A stretch of 53,544 nt of DNA. Source: VBDM01 sp041496705. Lineage in GTDB: Bacteria > Pseudomonadota > Gammaproteobacteria > Burkholderiales > SG8-39. Positions within the stretch are counted from its first letter, which is position 1, and each line of letters opens with the position of its first letter. This document shows, in pieces, positions 16,431 through 24,853 of the stretch. The stretch lies in the NCBI GenBank assembly GCA_041496705.1, contig JBGQFD010000010.1:1-53544 (forward strand). The letters are read 5' to 3'. The notes beneath the pieces were generated by a model. The model was not told the DNA's origin. It ran no database searches and saw only the letters and a program-made list of their open reading frames with translations. The position numbers and the translations under genes were made by a program.

Positions 16431-17016
16431 TTTCGACTCGCCGGTTGCGCGCTTCGGGGGAACCGTCGGCGGTCGAAACAAGCGGCTCGCGGCGGCCGCG
16501 TCCCGCCGTCAAGATCCGCTGCGCCGAAATGCCCATGCCTACCAGGATCGATTTCACCCGCTCGGCCCGCTGGAGTGAAAGGGTGTCATTGGAAGGGTCG
16601 GAACCCACCAAATCCGTGTGGCCGATGACTGTGATATCCGGGGCCTGGCGACGCCCCATTTCGGCAAGGAGACGCTTTACTTCGAGTTTCGACTGTTCGG
16701 TGAACTGGTCGGTACCGCTTTCGAAGTAAAGCATGAAAGAGATGGGGCGTGGCGGCTGGGCGCCTAGGGCGTCGCCGAACATTTCTTTTACTTCGCCCTG
16801 CGCTGCCTGACTGCTCTGAATGCTGCCGTCCGGGGCCGTGCGGGCCGTTGCATAGGCGGTGTTGAGCACCGTACCGCCCTTGGGGTTCTGAACGACCACG
16901 GTGCCGACTTTGCCATCCTTGTCCGGTAGCAGGACTATCAAGTCTCTGTTGGGAGTCGCGCAGCCGCCGAGAATCAGCGCGATCGAAATTAAGGCAGCGC
17001 AGTGCGGGTACTGCAT
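16417..17016 (-). CDS. OmpA-family peptidoglycan-binding lipoprotein
   Basis: A 199-residue envelope protein. The N-terminus MQYPHCAALISIALILGGCA contains a lipoprotein signal with an LGGC lipobox. The C-terminal OmpA domain (about residues 90-199) has FESGTDQFTEQSKLEV, VIGHTDLVGSDPSNDTLSLQ and ARNRRVEISVR, including the Asp and Arg that contact diaminopimelate. It should be anchored in a membrane and bind the cell wall. It lies 17 bases downstream of the FecR-domain gene and is probably cotranscribed with it. Its end overlaps the CHASE2 phosphatase gene. Confidence 0.88.
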   Translation of the reverse strand: MQYPHCAALISIALILGGCATPNRDLIVLLPDKDGKVGTVVVQNPKGGTVLNTAYATARTAPDGSIQSSQAAQGEVKEMFGDALGAQPPRPISFMLYFESGTDQFTEQSKLEVKRLLAEMGRRQAPDITVIGHTDLVGSDPSNDTLSLQRAERVKSILVGMGISAQRILTAGRGRREPLVSTADGSPEARNRRVEISVR

Positions 17017-17033
17017 CGAATCGGCAACCGGGG

Positions 17034-17489
17034 TTAGTGGCCAGTCTGCACTAGAAACTCGGTCCCGCGAACTCCGAGAATGGAAGACGGTGTCCTGACT
17101 TTCATCGCTTCCGGCGATTGTTTTGCAATCTTTCCCGAGACGACCGCGAGGGTTCCTCTACGCAGCGTGGTGTCGAACACGCCTTCATGCGTCGTCGAGT
17201 TGAACGCGTAGCGCTCGATCGCCAGCACGCTGTTAGGTCCGACCGAAAGAAGCGAGTTATCGATGAACGCTATGCCCGCAGAGCCGTCGGCTCCGGTGAC
17301 CACGGTGTCGGTTGACTGTAGACGCGTTCCTACGCTCGCGACCAGTCTTTGGCCACCCCGCTCGACATATACGGTTCCCTTCGTCACTTTGAACTGGGCG
17401 ATGTCGTCTGCCCAAGCTGCGAGCGGGACAAGACCAAAGACGAATGCAACGGCGACCCTGCGAATTGCGGCCAAGTGAGTTACCAGCAT
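17034..17489 (-). CDS. FecR-domain periplasmic protein
   Basis: A 151-residue exported protein. GGAGGT six to seven bases before the ATG at 17489 decides the start. A signal peptide (RRVAVAFVFGLVPLAAWAD) is followed by one FecR domain: VTKGTVYVERGGQRLVASVG, LQSTDTVVTGADGSAGIAF and SSILGVRGTEFLVQTG. It has no cytoplasmic part and no membrane helix after the signal, so unlike FecR itself it cannot contact a cytoplasmic sigma factor directly. Paired with the OmpA lipoprotein and opposite a CHASE2 sensor, it may act as a periplasmic ligand or scaffold (inference). Confidence 0.84.
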   Translation of the reverse strand: MLVTHLAAIRRVAVAFVFGLVPLAAWADDIAQFKVTKGTVYVERGGQRLVASVGTRLQSTDTVVTGADGSAGIAFIDNSLLSVGPNSVLAIERYAFNSTTHEGVFDTTLRRGTLAVVSGKIAKQSPEAMKVRTPSSILGVRGTEFLVQTGH

Positions 17490-17567
17490 GACAGACCTCC
17501 AAGGTTCGAGCATTCACAGTCGATTCGTGCCGGACCTGCTCGGCAACGCAAGCGGGCCCTTTGTTTC

Positions 17568-17573
17568 TATAAT
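17568..17573 (+). promoter_or_regulatory. Candidate -10 element of the RsbW-like gene
   Basis: TATAAT in the divergent gap between the FecR gene and the RsbW-like gene, 33 bases before the chosen ATG. The -35 region is poor, so it is a suggestion only. Confidence 0.3.
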
Positions 17574-17606
17574 ACCCAAACGGCAATTTTCCGGCTTGCC
17601 CCGTCC

Positions 17607-18035
17607 ATGGCCAGTGCTCCTCTCTCGCGTTTTCCCGCCCGGATGGACTCCATGGAAGAGGTCCGGTCGTTCGTCGAAGGCGCCTGTGCCGCAGCGGGCG
17701 TTGACCGGGAAGACTGCCTGAAGGTGCTCCTGATCGTCGAGGAACTATTCACGAATACTGTCACCCACGGCTACGGGGGAGAGAGCGAGTCGCCCGTGTG
17801 GCTCGCCTTCGAACCGGGCGAAGGGGAATTCACCCTTCGTTACGAAGACGCAGCCCCGAAGCACAATCCGTTCGGGGAGTTCCGGCCGCTGGATACGGCA
17901 GCGATGATCGCGCAGCAGCCAGTGGGGGGGCTAGGATTGAAGCTAGTGCGCTCGTTGGCTACGGGATCCACGTATCGTCGCGAGGGTGAGCGCAACTGCA
18001 TTCGACTCACATTCGCGCTGCGGCGGCGCAGCTGA
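17607..18035 (+). CDS. RsbW-like anti-sigma serine kinase (HATPase_c)
   Basis: A 142-residue GHKL ATPase. The N box VEELFTNTVTHGY (about residues 44-56) has the Mg-coordinating Asn, and the G box VGGLGLKLVRSL follows near residues 110-120. No dimerisation His or transmembrane part is present, as in RsbW/SpoIIAB-type serine kinases, which phosphorylate an STAS antagonist and otherwise bind a sigma factor or another partner. The STAS antagonist and matching SpoIIE phosphatase are 2-5 kb upstream. ATG at 17607 is chosen; an ATG at residue 13 is possible. No sigma factor is seen nearby, so its output partner is unknown. Confidence 0.83.
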   Translation: MASAPLSRFPARMDSMEEVRSFVEGACAAAGVDREDCLKVLLIVEELFTNTVTHGYGGESESPVWLAFEPGEGEFTLRYEDAAPKHNPFGEFRPLDTAAMIAQQPVGGLGLKLVRSLATGSTYRREGERNCIRLTFALRRRS

Positions 18036-18078
18036 GCGGCTTGCCAAGCCGATTGGCTTTGTTGTACCTTGCAAGACG

Positions 18079-18176
18079 GCAACGTAGGGGTCCTGAAGCG
18101 AGTTTTCTCGTATCGCTCGGGTGAGAGCAAACCCTTCGAACCTGACGCGGATAATGCCGCCGCAGGGAAGCGTTGA
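18079..18176 (+). promoter_or_regulatory. TPP (thiamine pyrophosphate) riboswitch
   Basis: The region shows the THI-box core in order: GTAGGGGTCCTG at the 5' stem, GGGTGAGAGCAAACCC around the first helix arm, then CCTGACGCGGATAATGCC and GCAGGGAAGCG closing the 3' arm. These are the conserved TGAGA, CCTGA and GGATAAT-CC elements that bind TPP. It ends about 50 bases before thiC, so high TPP should reduce thiC expression, probably by hiding the ribosome-binding site GAGAGGAG or by early termination. Confidence 0.93.
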
Positions 18177-18225
18177 AGGTAACCTTTCCGCTCCCTTCGG
18201 TCGCTCAACCCGAGAGGAGTATTCA

Positions 18226-20097
18226 ATGAACGCGAATCCGAAGTTCCTGGCCCAGACTGCACACGTCGATGAAGCGGCGGTGAAGGCGCTACCGAATTCC
18301 CGCAAAGTCTACGTCGAGGGGTCACGACCCGACATCCGTGTGCCGATGCGGGAGATTATTCAGTCGGAGACCCCAGCGAGTTTCAGTGCCGAGAAGAATC
18401 CGCCGATCCACGTCTACGACACCTCGGGTCCCTATACCGATCTGCAGTCGAAAATCGACATTCGCGACGGCCTGGCTGCCCTGCGCGCCGCTTGGATCGA
18501 GGAACGAGGCGATACCGACGCACTTCCCGGCCCGTCGTCGACGTACGGCGTTGAACGGCTCACCGATCCGGGGCTCGCCGAGATGCGCTTCAACCTCAAG
18601 CGCGCGCCGCGTCGAGCGAAGGCCGGCGTGAACGTGACGCAGATGCACTATGCCCGAAACGGCATCGTCACGCCGGAGATGGAGTTCGTCGCGATCCGCG
18701 AGAACCAGCGGCGCGACGCCATGTCGGACCTGATCCTGAAGCAGCATCCGGGACAGAACTTCGGCGCAACCCTTCCCAGGGTGATCACGCCCGATTTCGT
18801 TCGCGACGAGGTGGCGCGCGGCCGCGCCATCATCCCGGCGAACATCAACCATCCGGAATCCGAGCCGATGATCATTGGACGGAATTTCCTCGTCAAGATC
18901 AACGCCAACATCGGCAACTCTGCTGTTACCTCGGGCATCTCAGAGGAAGTCGAGAAGATGACGTGGGCGATCCGCTGGGGCGGCGACACGGTTATGGATC
19001 TCGCCACCGGTAAGCACATCCACGAGACGCGCGAGTGGATCATCCGCAATGCTCCGGTGCCTATCGGAACCGTGCCCATCTACCAGGCGCTGGAGAAAGT
19101 CGACGGCAAGGCCGAAGATCTGACCTGGGAGATCTTCCGCGATACGCTGGTTGAACAGGCCGAACAGGGTGTCGACTACTTCACCATCCATGCCGGAGTG
19201 CGGCTGCCCTTCATCCCAATGACGGCGAAGCGCATGACCGGGATCGTCTCGCGCGGCGGCTCGATCATGGCAAAGTGGTGCCTCGCGCACCACAAGGAGA
19301 GCTTCCTCTATGAGCGATTTGCGGAAATCTGCGAAATCATGCGGATGTACGACGTGTCGTTTTCGCTTGGCGACGGCTTGCGCCCGGGCTCGATTTACGA
19401 CGCCAACGACGAGGCGCAGATTGCCGAGCTGAAGACACTGGGCGAGCTGACCGACATTGCGTGGAGCCATGATTGCCAAGTCATGATCGAGGGGCCGGGC
19501 CACGTTCCCATGCAACTCATCAAGGAGAACATGGACCTGCAGTTGAAGTACTGCAAGGAAGCGCCGTTCTACACCCTCGGGCCGCTCACCACCGACATTG
19601 CCCCTGGATACGACCACATCACCAGCGCGATCGGAGCGGCAATGATCGGCTGGTACGGTACTGCGATGCTCTGCTACGTCACGCCGAAGGAGCACCTTGG
19701 GCTGCCGGACAAGGACGACGTCAAGGACGGCATAATGGCGTACAAGATTGCCGCGCACGCTGCCGATCTGGCCAAGGGTCATCCGGGTGCGCAGATTCGC
19801 GACAACGCGTTATCCAAGGCGCGTTTCGAGTTTCGCTGGGAGGACCAGTTCAATCTCGGTCTTGATCCGGACAAGGCGAAATCCTTCCACGATGAGACGT
19901 TGCCGCAGGAAGGCGCGAAGCTCGCGCACTTCTGTTCGATGTGCGGACCCCATTTCTGCTCGATGAAAATCACGCAGGACGTACGCGATTACGCCGAGAA
20001 GCATGGGCTGTCCGGGCCAGAGGCGCTCAAGAAAGGCATGGAGCAGAAAGCCGTCGAGTTCGTGAAGAAGGGTGCGGAGATCTACACCAAGGCCTGA
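18226..20097 (+). CDS. thiC: Phosphomethylpyrimidine synthase
   Basis: Radical-SAM enzyme that rearranges aminoimidazole ribotide to the thiamine pyrimidine HMP-P. The product is 623 residues. GAGAGGAG precedes the ATG at 18226, which decides the start over an upstream in-frame codon inside the riboswitch. The cluster-binding motif FCSMCGPHFCSM (Cys570, Cys573, Cys578) is intact near the C-terminus. NINHPESEPMIIGRNF and GPGHVPMQLIKENMDLQ are typical family segments. The TPP riboswitch directly upstream fits end-product control. Confidence 0.97.
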   Translation: MNANPKFLAQTAHVDEAAVKALPNSRKVYVEGSRPDIRVPMREIIQSETPASFSAEKNPPIHVYDTSGPYTDLQSKIDIRDGLAALRAAWIEERGDTDALPGPSSTYGVERLTDPGLAEMRFNLKRAPRRAKAGVNVTQMHYARNGIVTPEMEFVAIRENQRRDAMSDLILKQHPGQNFGATLPRVITPDFVRDEVARGRAIIPANINHPESEPMIIGRNFLVKINANIGNSAVTSGISEEVEKMTWAIRWGGDTVMDLATGKHIHETREWIIRNAPVPIGTVPIYQALEKVDGKAEDLTWEIFRDTLVEQAEQGVDYFTIHAGVRLPFIPMTAKRMTGIVSRGGSIMAKWCLAHHKESFLYERFAEICEIMRMYDVSFSLGDGLRPGSIYDANDEAQIAELKTLGELTDIAWSHDCQVMIEGPGHVPMQLIKENMDLQLKYCKEAPFYTLGPLTTDIAPGYDHITSAIGAAMIGWYGTAMLCYVTPKEHLGLPDKDDVKDGIMAYKIAAHAADLAKGHPGAQIRDNALSKARFEFRWEDQFNLGLDPDKAKSFHDETLPQEGAKLAHFCSMCGPHFCSMKITQDVRDYAEKHGLSGPEALKKGMEQKAVEFVKKGAEIYTKA

Positions 20098-20162
20098 GCC
20101 TTTCCGTTACACTCGCGGCGGCCGGCTCTCCTGCCGTCCTTTCTATTCTCCCGAGGGGAAGC

Positions 20163-20987
20163 TTGGATTTCGTTCTTCTTGCAAAGGCACTTCTCCTCGG
20201 AGTCGTCGAAGGCTTGACGGAGTTCCTGCCGGTCTCGTCGACCGGTCACCTGATTCTCGCCGGCGATCTGCTCGGCTTCAGCGACGAGAAGGCCAAGGTA
20301 TTCGAAATCGTCATCCAGACGGGCGCGATGCTTGCGATCGTCTGGGAATACCGCGGCAAGTTCTGTCGCGTGCTCGCAGGACTCGCCTCCGATCGAGCAG
20401 CCCAGCGTTTCGCGATGAATTTGCTCGTAGCGTTCATGCCTGCTGCCGTGCTGGGACTTGCCGTCGGCAAGCTGATCAAGACCTATCTGTTTCATGCCGT
20501 GCCCGTTGCGCTTGCTTTCATTGTCGGCGCATTCATTATTCTTTGGGTGGAAAGACGTCAACGCGATGCGGTGATTGAAAACGTGGACGATATGACTTGG
20601 AAGGACGCGTTGAAAGTCGGCGTTGCCCAGGCGTTTGCGCTGATCCCGGGTACCTCGCGTTCCGGCGCCACCATCATCGGCGGAATGATTTTCGGGCTTT
20701 CGCGGCGCGCGGCGACCGAGTTCTCGTTTTTTCTCGCGGTGCCGACGCTTGTCGCCGCCGGCGCTTACGATTTCTGGAAGAACCGCGCCCTGTTCGATTG
20801 GGACGATCTGGGCATGTTCGCGGTCGGCTCGACCGCGGCATTCGCATCGGCGTTCCTGTGCGTGCGCTGGCTGTTGCGCTACATCGCCAGCCACGACTTC
20901 ACGCCGTTTGCCTGGTACCGCATCGCTTTCGGCGCCGCCGTGCTCGTGACGGCCTGGACCGGGCTGGTGAGCTGGTCGGCAGGCTAG
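20163..20987 (+). CDS. uppP: Undecaprenyl-diphosphatase
   Basis: Integral-membrane phosphatase of 274 residues that recycles undecaprenyl diphosphate for peptidoglycan and O-antigen synthesis (bacitracin resistance protein BacA). It has about eight hydrophobic helices. Conserved segments are GVVEGLTEFLPVSSTGHLIL (with the E-x-x-x-E/STGH region) near residues 15-35 and IPGTSRSGATI near residue 165. The start is a TTG at 20163 placed after a good GAGGGGAAG ribosome-binding site; this gives the normal family length. Its TAG stop overlaps the stop of the convergent ggt remnant in the four-base palindrome CTAG. Confidence 0.94.
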   Translation: MDFVLLAKALLLGVVEGLTEFLPVSSTGHLILAGDLLGFSDEKAKVFEIVIQTGAMLAIVWEYRGKFCRVLAGLASDRAAQRFAMNLLVAFMPAAVLGLAVGKLIKTYLFHAVPVALAFIVGAFIILWVERRQRDAVIENVDDMTWKDALKVGVAQAFALIPGTSRSGATIIGGMIFGLSRRAATEFSFFLAVPTLVAAGAYDFWKNRALFDWDDLGMFAVGSTAAFASAFLCVRWLLRYIASHDFTPFAWYRIAFGAAVLVTAWTGLVSWSAG

Positions 20988-21200
20988 AAGGCGGCAACAC
21001 CACCGTTGGATCGCGGATCGGTCCCGCATTCGAGCGTGCTGTTCGCGTCCCGGACGATGACCCCCGCATGACCGACGATCTCGTCGTGGTCGACCACCAC
21101 CTCGACATCCTGCCCCATGCGCTTCAAATGCTCGGTCATCTCGGGTGAAAAGCGCGACTCTAGTTTCAAGTTAGTACCCCCAGATTGGTGCAGAAAGAAC
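20984..21200 (-). pseudogene. ggt: Gamma-glutamyltransferase, C-terminal remnant
   Basis: About 60 codons match the extreme C-terminus of gamma-glutamyltransferases: LKLESRFSPEMTEHLKRMG, then HAGVIVRD and LECGTDPRSNGG-VAAF before the stop. The family normally reads G-H-x-x-A-I-V-R-D and G-G-S/A-D-P-R-x-D-G-A-A-x-G-Y. Just upstream FFLHQSGGTN corresponds to the H-H-Q region, but an in-frame TAG precedes it. The catalytic Thr and nine tenths of the enzyme are missing, so this is a dead remnant. A TTG at 21169 could start a 61-residue peptide, but without an expected function. Confidence 0.72.
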
Positions 21201-21338
21201 TACCGCTGCCTGCGAAACGGACACGAGGCGGAGTGTGCCGCACTAAGGCGTCTGAGTTGACTTGTATCAATTGCGTTTTGCGGGTGCTTTCGACAAACTA
21301 GGCCACTGTTCCGCACGTCTAACGAGATTGAAAGCCGT

Positions 21339-21878
21339 ATGAACGCACTGCTGCGATTTTCATCCGTGATCGACGCCGCGAACGAACGGATCGGCAAGAT
21401 CGCCGCCTGGTTCGGTTTGCTGGCCGTGATTGTCTGCACGGTGAACGCGACATTTCGCTACACCCTCAACATGAGCTCGAACGCCTGGCTCGAGATCCAG
21501 TGGTACTTCAATTCCGTCATGTTCCTGCTGGTCGCCGCTTGGGCCCTGAAGCGCAACGATCATGTGCGCATAGACGTCATATCGGGAAAGCTTTCGCAGC
21601 GAGCGCAAGCGTGGATTGATATTTTCGGCGGGTTGTTCATGCTGCTTCCTGCTGTGGTGACTATCGGTTGGTACAGCTGGCCATCGCTGGTGAGTTCCTG
21701 GCAGATCGGCGAGCATTCCTCCGACCCCGGCGGGCTGATCCGCTGGCCGATCAGGCTGCTCATCCCGGTCGGTTTTGCTTTACTCGCACTCCAGGGGGTA
21801 TCCGAGGTCATCAAAAGGATCGCCTTCCTGAAGGGACTTATGCCGTATCCCGCGGAACGTAAAGGGGGAGCGGTCTGA
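21339..21878 (+). CDS. dctQ: TRAP transporter small permease (DctQ type)
   Basis: A 179-residue inner-membrane protein with four hydrophobic helices (about residues 20-40, 55-75, 95-115, 135-155). NAWLEIQWYFNSVMFLLVAAW and RNDHVRIDVI are family hallmarks. It pairs with the DctM subunit encoded immediately downstream; the stop and start overlap by one base. The longer loop and context are typical of TRAP systems for mannitol/chloroaromatic or keto-acid-like substrates. The 160 bases upstream hold the ggt remnant and presumably its promoter, which I could not pinpoint. Confidence 0.9.
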   Translation: MNALLRFSSVIDAANERIGKIAAWFGLLAVIVCTVNATFRYTLNMSSNAWLEIQWYFNSVMFLLVAAWALKRNDHVRIDVISGKLSQRAQAWIDIFGGLFMLLPAVVTIGWYSWPSLVSSWQIGEHSSDPGGLIRWPIRLLIPVGFALLALQGVSEVIKRIAFLKGLMPYPAERKGGAV

Positions 21879-23368
21879 TGTCCCTGGAGTTGATGGCGCC
21901 GCTGATGTTCGGCGGCCTGGTGGTATTTTTGCTGATCGGCTACCCGGTCGCGTTTTCGCTCGCGGCGACTGGTCTGTTCTTCGGACTGGTCGGGATGGAG
22001 TTGGGCTTACTGCACCCGTCGCTGCTGCAGGCGCTGCCCGAGCGCGTGCTGGGCATCATGGCGAACTCGACCCTGCTCGCGATTCCGTTCTTCACGTTCA
22101 TGGGACTCATCCTCGAGCGCAGCGGCATGGCCGAAGACCTGCTCGACACCATCGGGCAATTGTTCGGCGCGATTCGCGGCGGGATCGCCTACGCCGTGAT
22201 CTTCGTTGGTGCCCTGCTCGCCGCGACCACCGGCGTGGTCGCGGCCTCGGTGCTCGCCATGGGGCTGATTTCACTGCCGGTGATGATGCGCTACGGCTAT
22301 TCCAAACGGCTGGCGAGTGGCGTGATCGCGGCCTCGGGGACGCTTGCGCAGATCATCCCGCCGAGCCTGGTACTGATCGTGCTGGCCGACCAGATGGGCG
22401 CATCGGTCGGCGATCTCTACGAAGGCGCGCTCGTGCCCGGACTGACGCTCACCGGGTTCTACGCGCTTTACGTGCTTGCCGTGTCGATCTTCGATCCAAC
22501 GGCGGCGCCCGGTTGCCCGCCCGAGGCGCGCACCCTGCATGGTGGCGCTTTGGTGATCAAGGTTTTTACCTCGATGGTCCCGCCGCTGGTGCTGATCTTC
22601 CTCGTGCTGGGAACGATCTTCATCGGCGTGGCGACGCCGACGGAGGGCGGGGCAATGGGGGCAAGCGGCGCCATCATCATGGCATTGGTCAAACGCCGGC
22701 TCGACTGGAGGTTGATGAGGCAGGCGGTGGAGTACACCGCGAACATGACGAGCTTCGTCATTTTCATACTGATCGGCTCAACGGTTTTCAGCCTGGTGTT
22801 CCGCGGCGTGAACGGCGATCTCTGGGTGGAGCACCTGTTGACCGGGCTCCCCGGAGGTGCGCTCGGCTTCCTGATCGTGGTCAACGTGATGATCTTCTTC
22901 CTTGCCTTCTTTCTCGACTACTTCGAGATTGCCTTCATCATGGTGCCGTTACTCGCTCCGGTGGCGCAGAAGCTCGGCATCGACCTCGTCTGGTTCGGTG
23001 TGCTGCTCGCGGTAAACATGCAGACCTCGTTCCTGCACCCACCCTTCGGTTTCGCCCTGTTCTATCTGAGGAGCGTTGCCTCAAAGGAGATCAAGACGTC
23101 GGATATTTACTGGGGAGCGATTCCCTTCGTGTGCATCCAGATCCTGATGGTCGCGATCGTCATCGCGTTCCCCGGTATCGTTACCAGCCACGTGTCCAAG
23201 GCCTCGGGCGCGATCAGTGGCACCGGCGCGGACGAGATACGCCGCCAGCTTGACATGCCGGCGGTTCCCGAGGCGCCGGTGAGCGGGTCTGGAGACGCCT
23301 CAAAGCCTGGCGACAGCAAGGACGATGCTAAGAGCGAGATCGAAAGGATGTTGAATCAGCAAAAGTGA
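21878..23368 (+). CDS. dctM: TRAP transporter large permease (DctM type)
   Basis: A 496-residue multi-helix sodium-coupled permease. LMFGGLVVFLLIGYPVAFSL at the N-terminus, ASGTLAQIIPPSLVLIVLAD near residue 150 and FFLDYFEIAFIMVPLLAP near residue 345 are characteristic of DctM. The C-terminal 60 residues after GIVTSHVSK are hydrophilic, Ser/Asp/Lys-rich and longer than the usual DctM end, likely a cytoplasmic tail. With DctQ and the DctP binding protein encoded convergently, it forms one uptake system. Confidence 0.93.
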   Translation: MSLELMAPLMFGGLVVFLLIGYPVAFSLAATGLFFGLVGMELGLLHPSLLQALPERVLGIMANSTLLAIPFFTFMGLILERSGMAEDLLDTIGQLFGAIRGGIAYAVIFVGALLAATTGVVAASVLAMGLISLPVMMRYGYSKRLASGVIAASGTLAQIIPPSLVLIVLADQMGASVGDLYEGALVPGLTLTGFYALYVLAVSIFDPTAAPGCPPEARTLHGGALVIKVFTSMVPPLVLIFLVLGTIFIGVATPTEGGAMGASGAIIMALVKRRLDWRLMRQAVEYTANMTSFVIFILIGSTVFSLVFRGVNGDLWVEHLLTGLPGGALGFLIVVNVMIFFLAFFLDYFEIAFIMVPLLAPVAQKLGIDLVWFGVLLAVNMQTSFLHPPFGFALFYLRSVASKEIKTSDIYWGAIPFVCIQILMVAIVIAFPGIVTSHVSKASGAISGTGADEIRRQLDMPAVPEAPVSGSGDASKPGDSKDDAKSEIERMLNQQK

Positions 23369-23431
23369 CGACTCCAGCAGCTGTGCCGCAGGAACCTTCG
23401 TCCTGAGCGCGGCGAAGCATCTGAAGAATAA

Positions 23432-23455
23432 AAAGCCCCGCCGCAGCGGGGCTTT
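23432..23455. terminator. Bidirectional Rho-independent terminator between dctM and dctP
   Basis: A perfect 9-bp stem, AAAGCCCCG (23432-23440) and CGGGGCTTT (23447-23455), with the loop CCGCAG. A-rich sequence on the left and T-rich on the right let it work for both converging genes. Confidence 0.85.
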
Positions 23456-23472
23456 GTGAAGGCTCGCGGCAG

Positions 23473-24579
23473 CTACCTCTTCGCGGCCGGATTGGTAGGA
23501 TTGGTGAGCAGGAAGGTAGTCAGGTTCTGCTCGGCAACCCGGTGCCAGAGGAACTCGTCCTCGCGGAATTTCTTCCACGGCTCGTAGATTTTCTTCCACG
23601 AGGGATTCTTTTCCGCCTCTTCCTCGTACATTTCGAACGAGGCCTTGTGCGCGGCTTTCATGATCTCCGGCGAGAAGGAATGCAGCTTGACGCCGTTCTT
23701 GACGAGGCTCTGCAGCGCCCTGGGGTTCTTGTAGTCATACTGGGCCATCATGTCTATGTTCGCCTCGTAGCAGGCAGCTTCGACCACGGCCTGGTATTCC
23801 TTGGGGAGTTTTTCCCATTCCTTGATGTTCACGAAAAGCGAATACATCGAGCAGGCTTCCCACCACCCCGGATAGTAGTAGTGCGGCGCAATCTTGTAGA
23901 ACCCGAGCTTCTCGTCGTCGTAGGGACCGACCCATTCGGCGGCGTCGATCGTGCCGCGCTCGAGTGCGGGATAGATGTCCCCACCCGCGATCTGCTGCGG
24001 CACTGCGCCCAAACGCGCCATCGCTTCGCCGCCGAGGCCCGCGATACGCATCTTGATGCCCTTCAGATCCTTGACGGTCTTGACCTCCTTGCGGAACCAG
24101 CCGCCCATCTGGCAACCGGTGTTGCCGGCCGGAAAGGAGATGATGTTGAAGTCGCGGAAGAACGCGCGTACCAGTTCGAGGCCGCCGCCGTAGTAGATCC
24201 AGGCGTTCTGCTGTCTCTGGTTCATGCCGAAAGGCAGGGTCGTATCGAAGGCGAAAGTCTTGTTCTTACCGACGAAATAATAGCTCGCGGTGTGCGTGCA
24301 CTCCACGGTTCCCTGTTGCACCGCGTCTACCGTGCCGAAAGCTGGCACGATCTCGCCCGCGCCGAACACGCGGATCTGGAACTTGCCGCCGGTGATTGCA
24401 GCGACGCGCTTGGCGATGGTCTCGCCGCCGCCGTAGATCGTGTCCAGACTCTTGGGAAAGCTCGAGGCGCAGCGCCAGCGGATTTCGGGCAGGGCCGGCG
24501 TCTGCGCCACGGCCTGCGCCGCTGCCGAAGCTGAAATCACGCCGAACCCAGCACGCGAGAGAAATTTTCTCCGATTCAT
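23473..24579 (-). CDS. dctP: TRAP transporter substrate-binding protein (DctP/TakP type)
   Basis: A 368-residue periplasmic binding protein. The N-terminus MNRRKFLSRAGFGVISASAA has an R-R-K-F-L motif typical of a Tat signal, suggesting folded export. IRWRCASSFPKSLDTIYGG, FPAGNTGCQMGGWF and MRIAGLGGEAMARLG (with the conserved Arg that binds the substrate carboxylate) and DAAEWVGPYDDEKLG match the TakP-like branch, which binds alpha-keto acids or related carboxylates. It is convergent to dctQM and separated by a shared terminator, so it has its own promoter to the right. Confidence 0.92.
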   Translation of the reverse strand: MNRRKFLSRAGFGVISASAAAQAVAQTPALPEIRWRCASSFPKSLDTIYGGGETIAKRVAAITGGKFQIRVFGAGEIVPAFGTVDAVQQGTVECTHTASYYFVGKNKTFAFDTTLPFGMNQRQQNAWIYYGGGLELVRAFFRDFNIISFPAGNTGCQMGGWFRKEVKTVKDLKGIKMRIAGLGGEAMARLGAVPQQIAGGDIYPALERGTIDAAEWVGPYDDEKLGFYKIAPHYYYPGWWEACSMYSLFVNIKEWEKLPKEYQAVVEAACYEANIDMMAQYDYKNPRALQSLVKNGVKLHSFSPEIMKAAHKASFEMYEEEAEKNPSWKKIYEPWKKFREDEFLWHRVAEQNLTTFLLTNPTNPAAKR

Positions 24580-24853
24580 TTAGCCCTCCATCGATGCTTG
24601 TCGTTGGGAAAAAACAGCTTAGAACTCGCTGTGCTCATACCCTTGCGCACAGTCAAGATTAAGACTATCCGGTCCAGACGGTCTTGCGGCGGATATTGCG
24701 AGACATCATGACGTAAGGTCTTTCTCAGGGGGATTAGCCGAACGGACCCTTTTCCTGCCCTTCATGCAACTCCTGAAACGCAGCGCAAGTCCGAGTGCAT
24801 TAACCGTGCCACCAGTTTTCGCTGGCCCGCGCCGAATCCGCCACAAGGCAGGG

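Noticed and set aside
24706..24853. Short open frames between dctP and the rhodanese gene
   Set aside because: They have no ribosome-binding site, no recognisable family and partly overlap the rhodanese gene.
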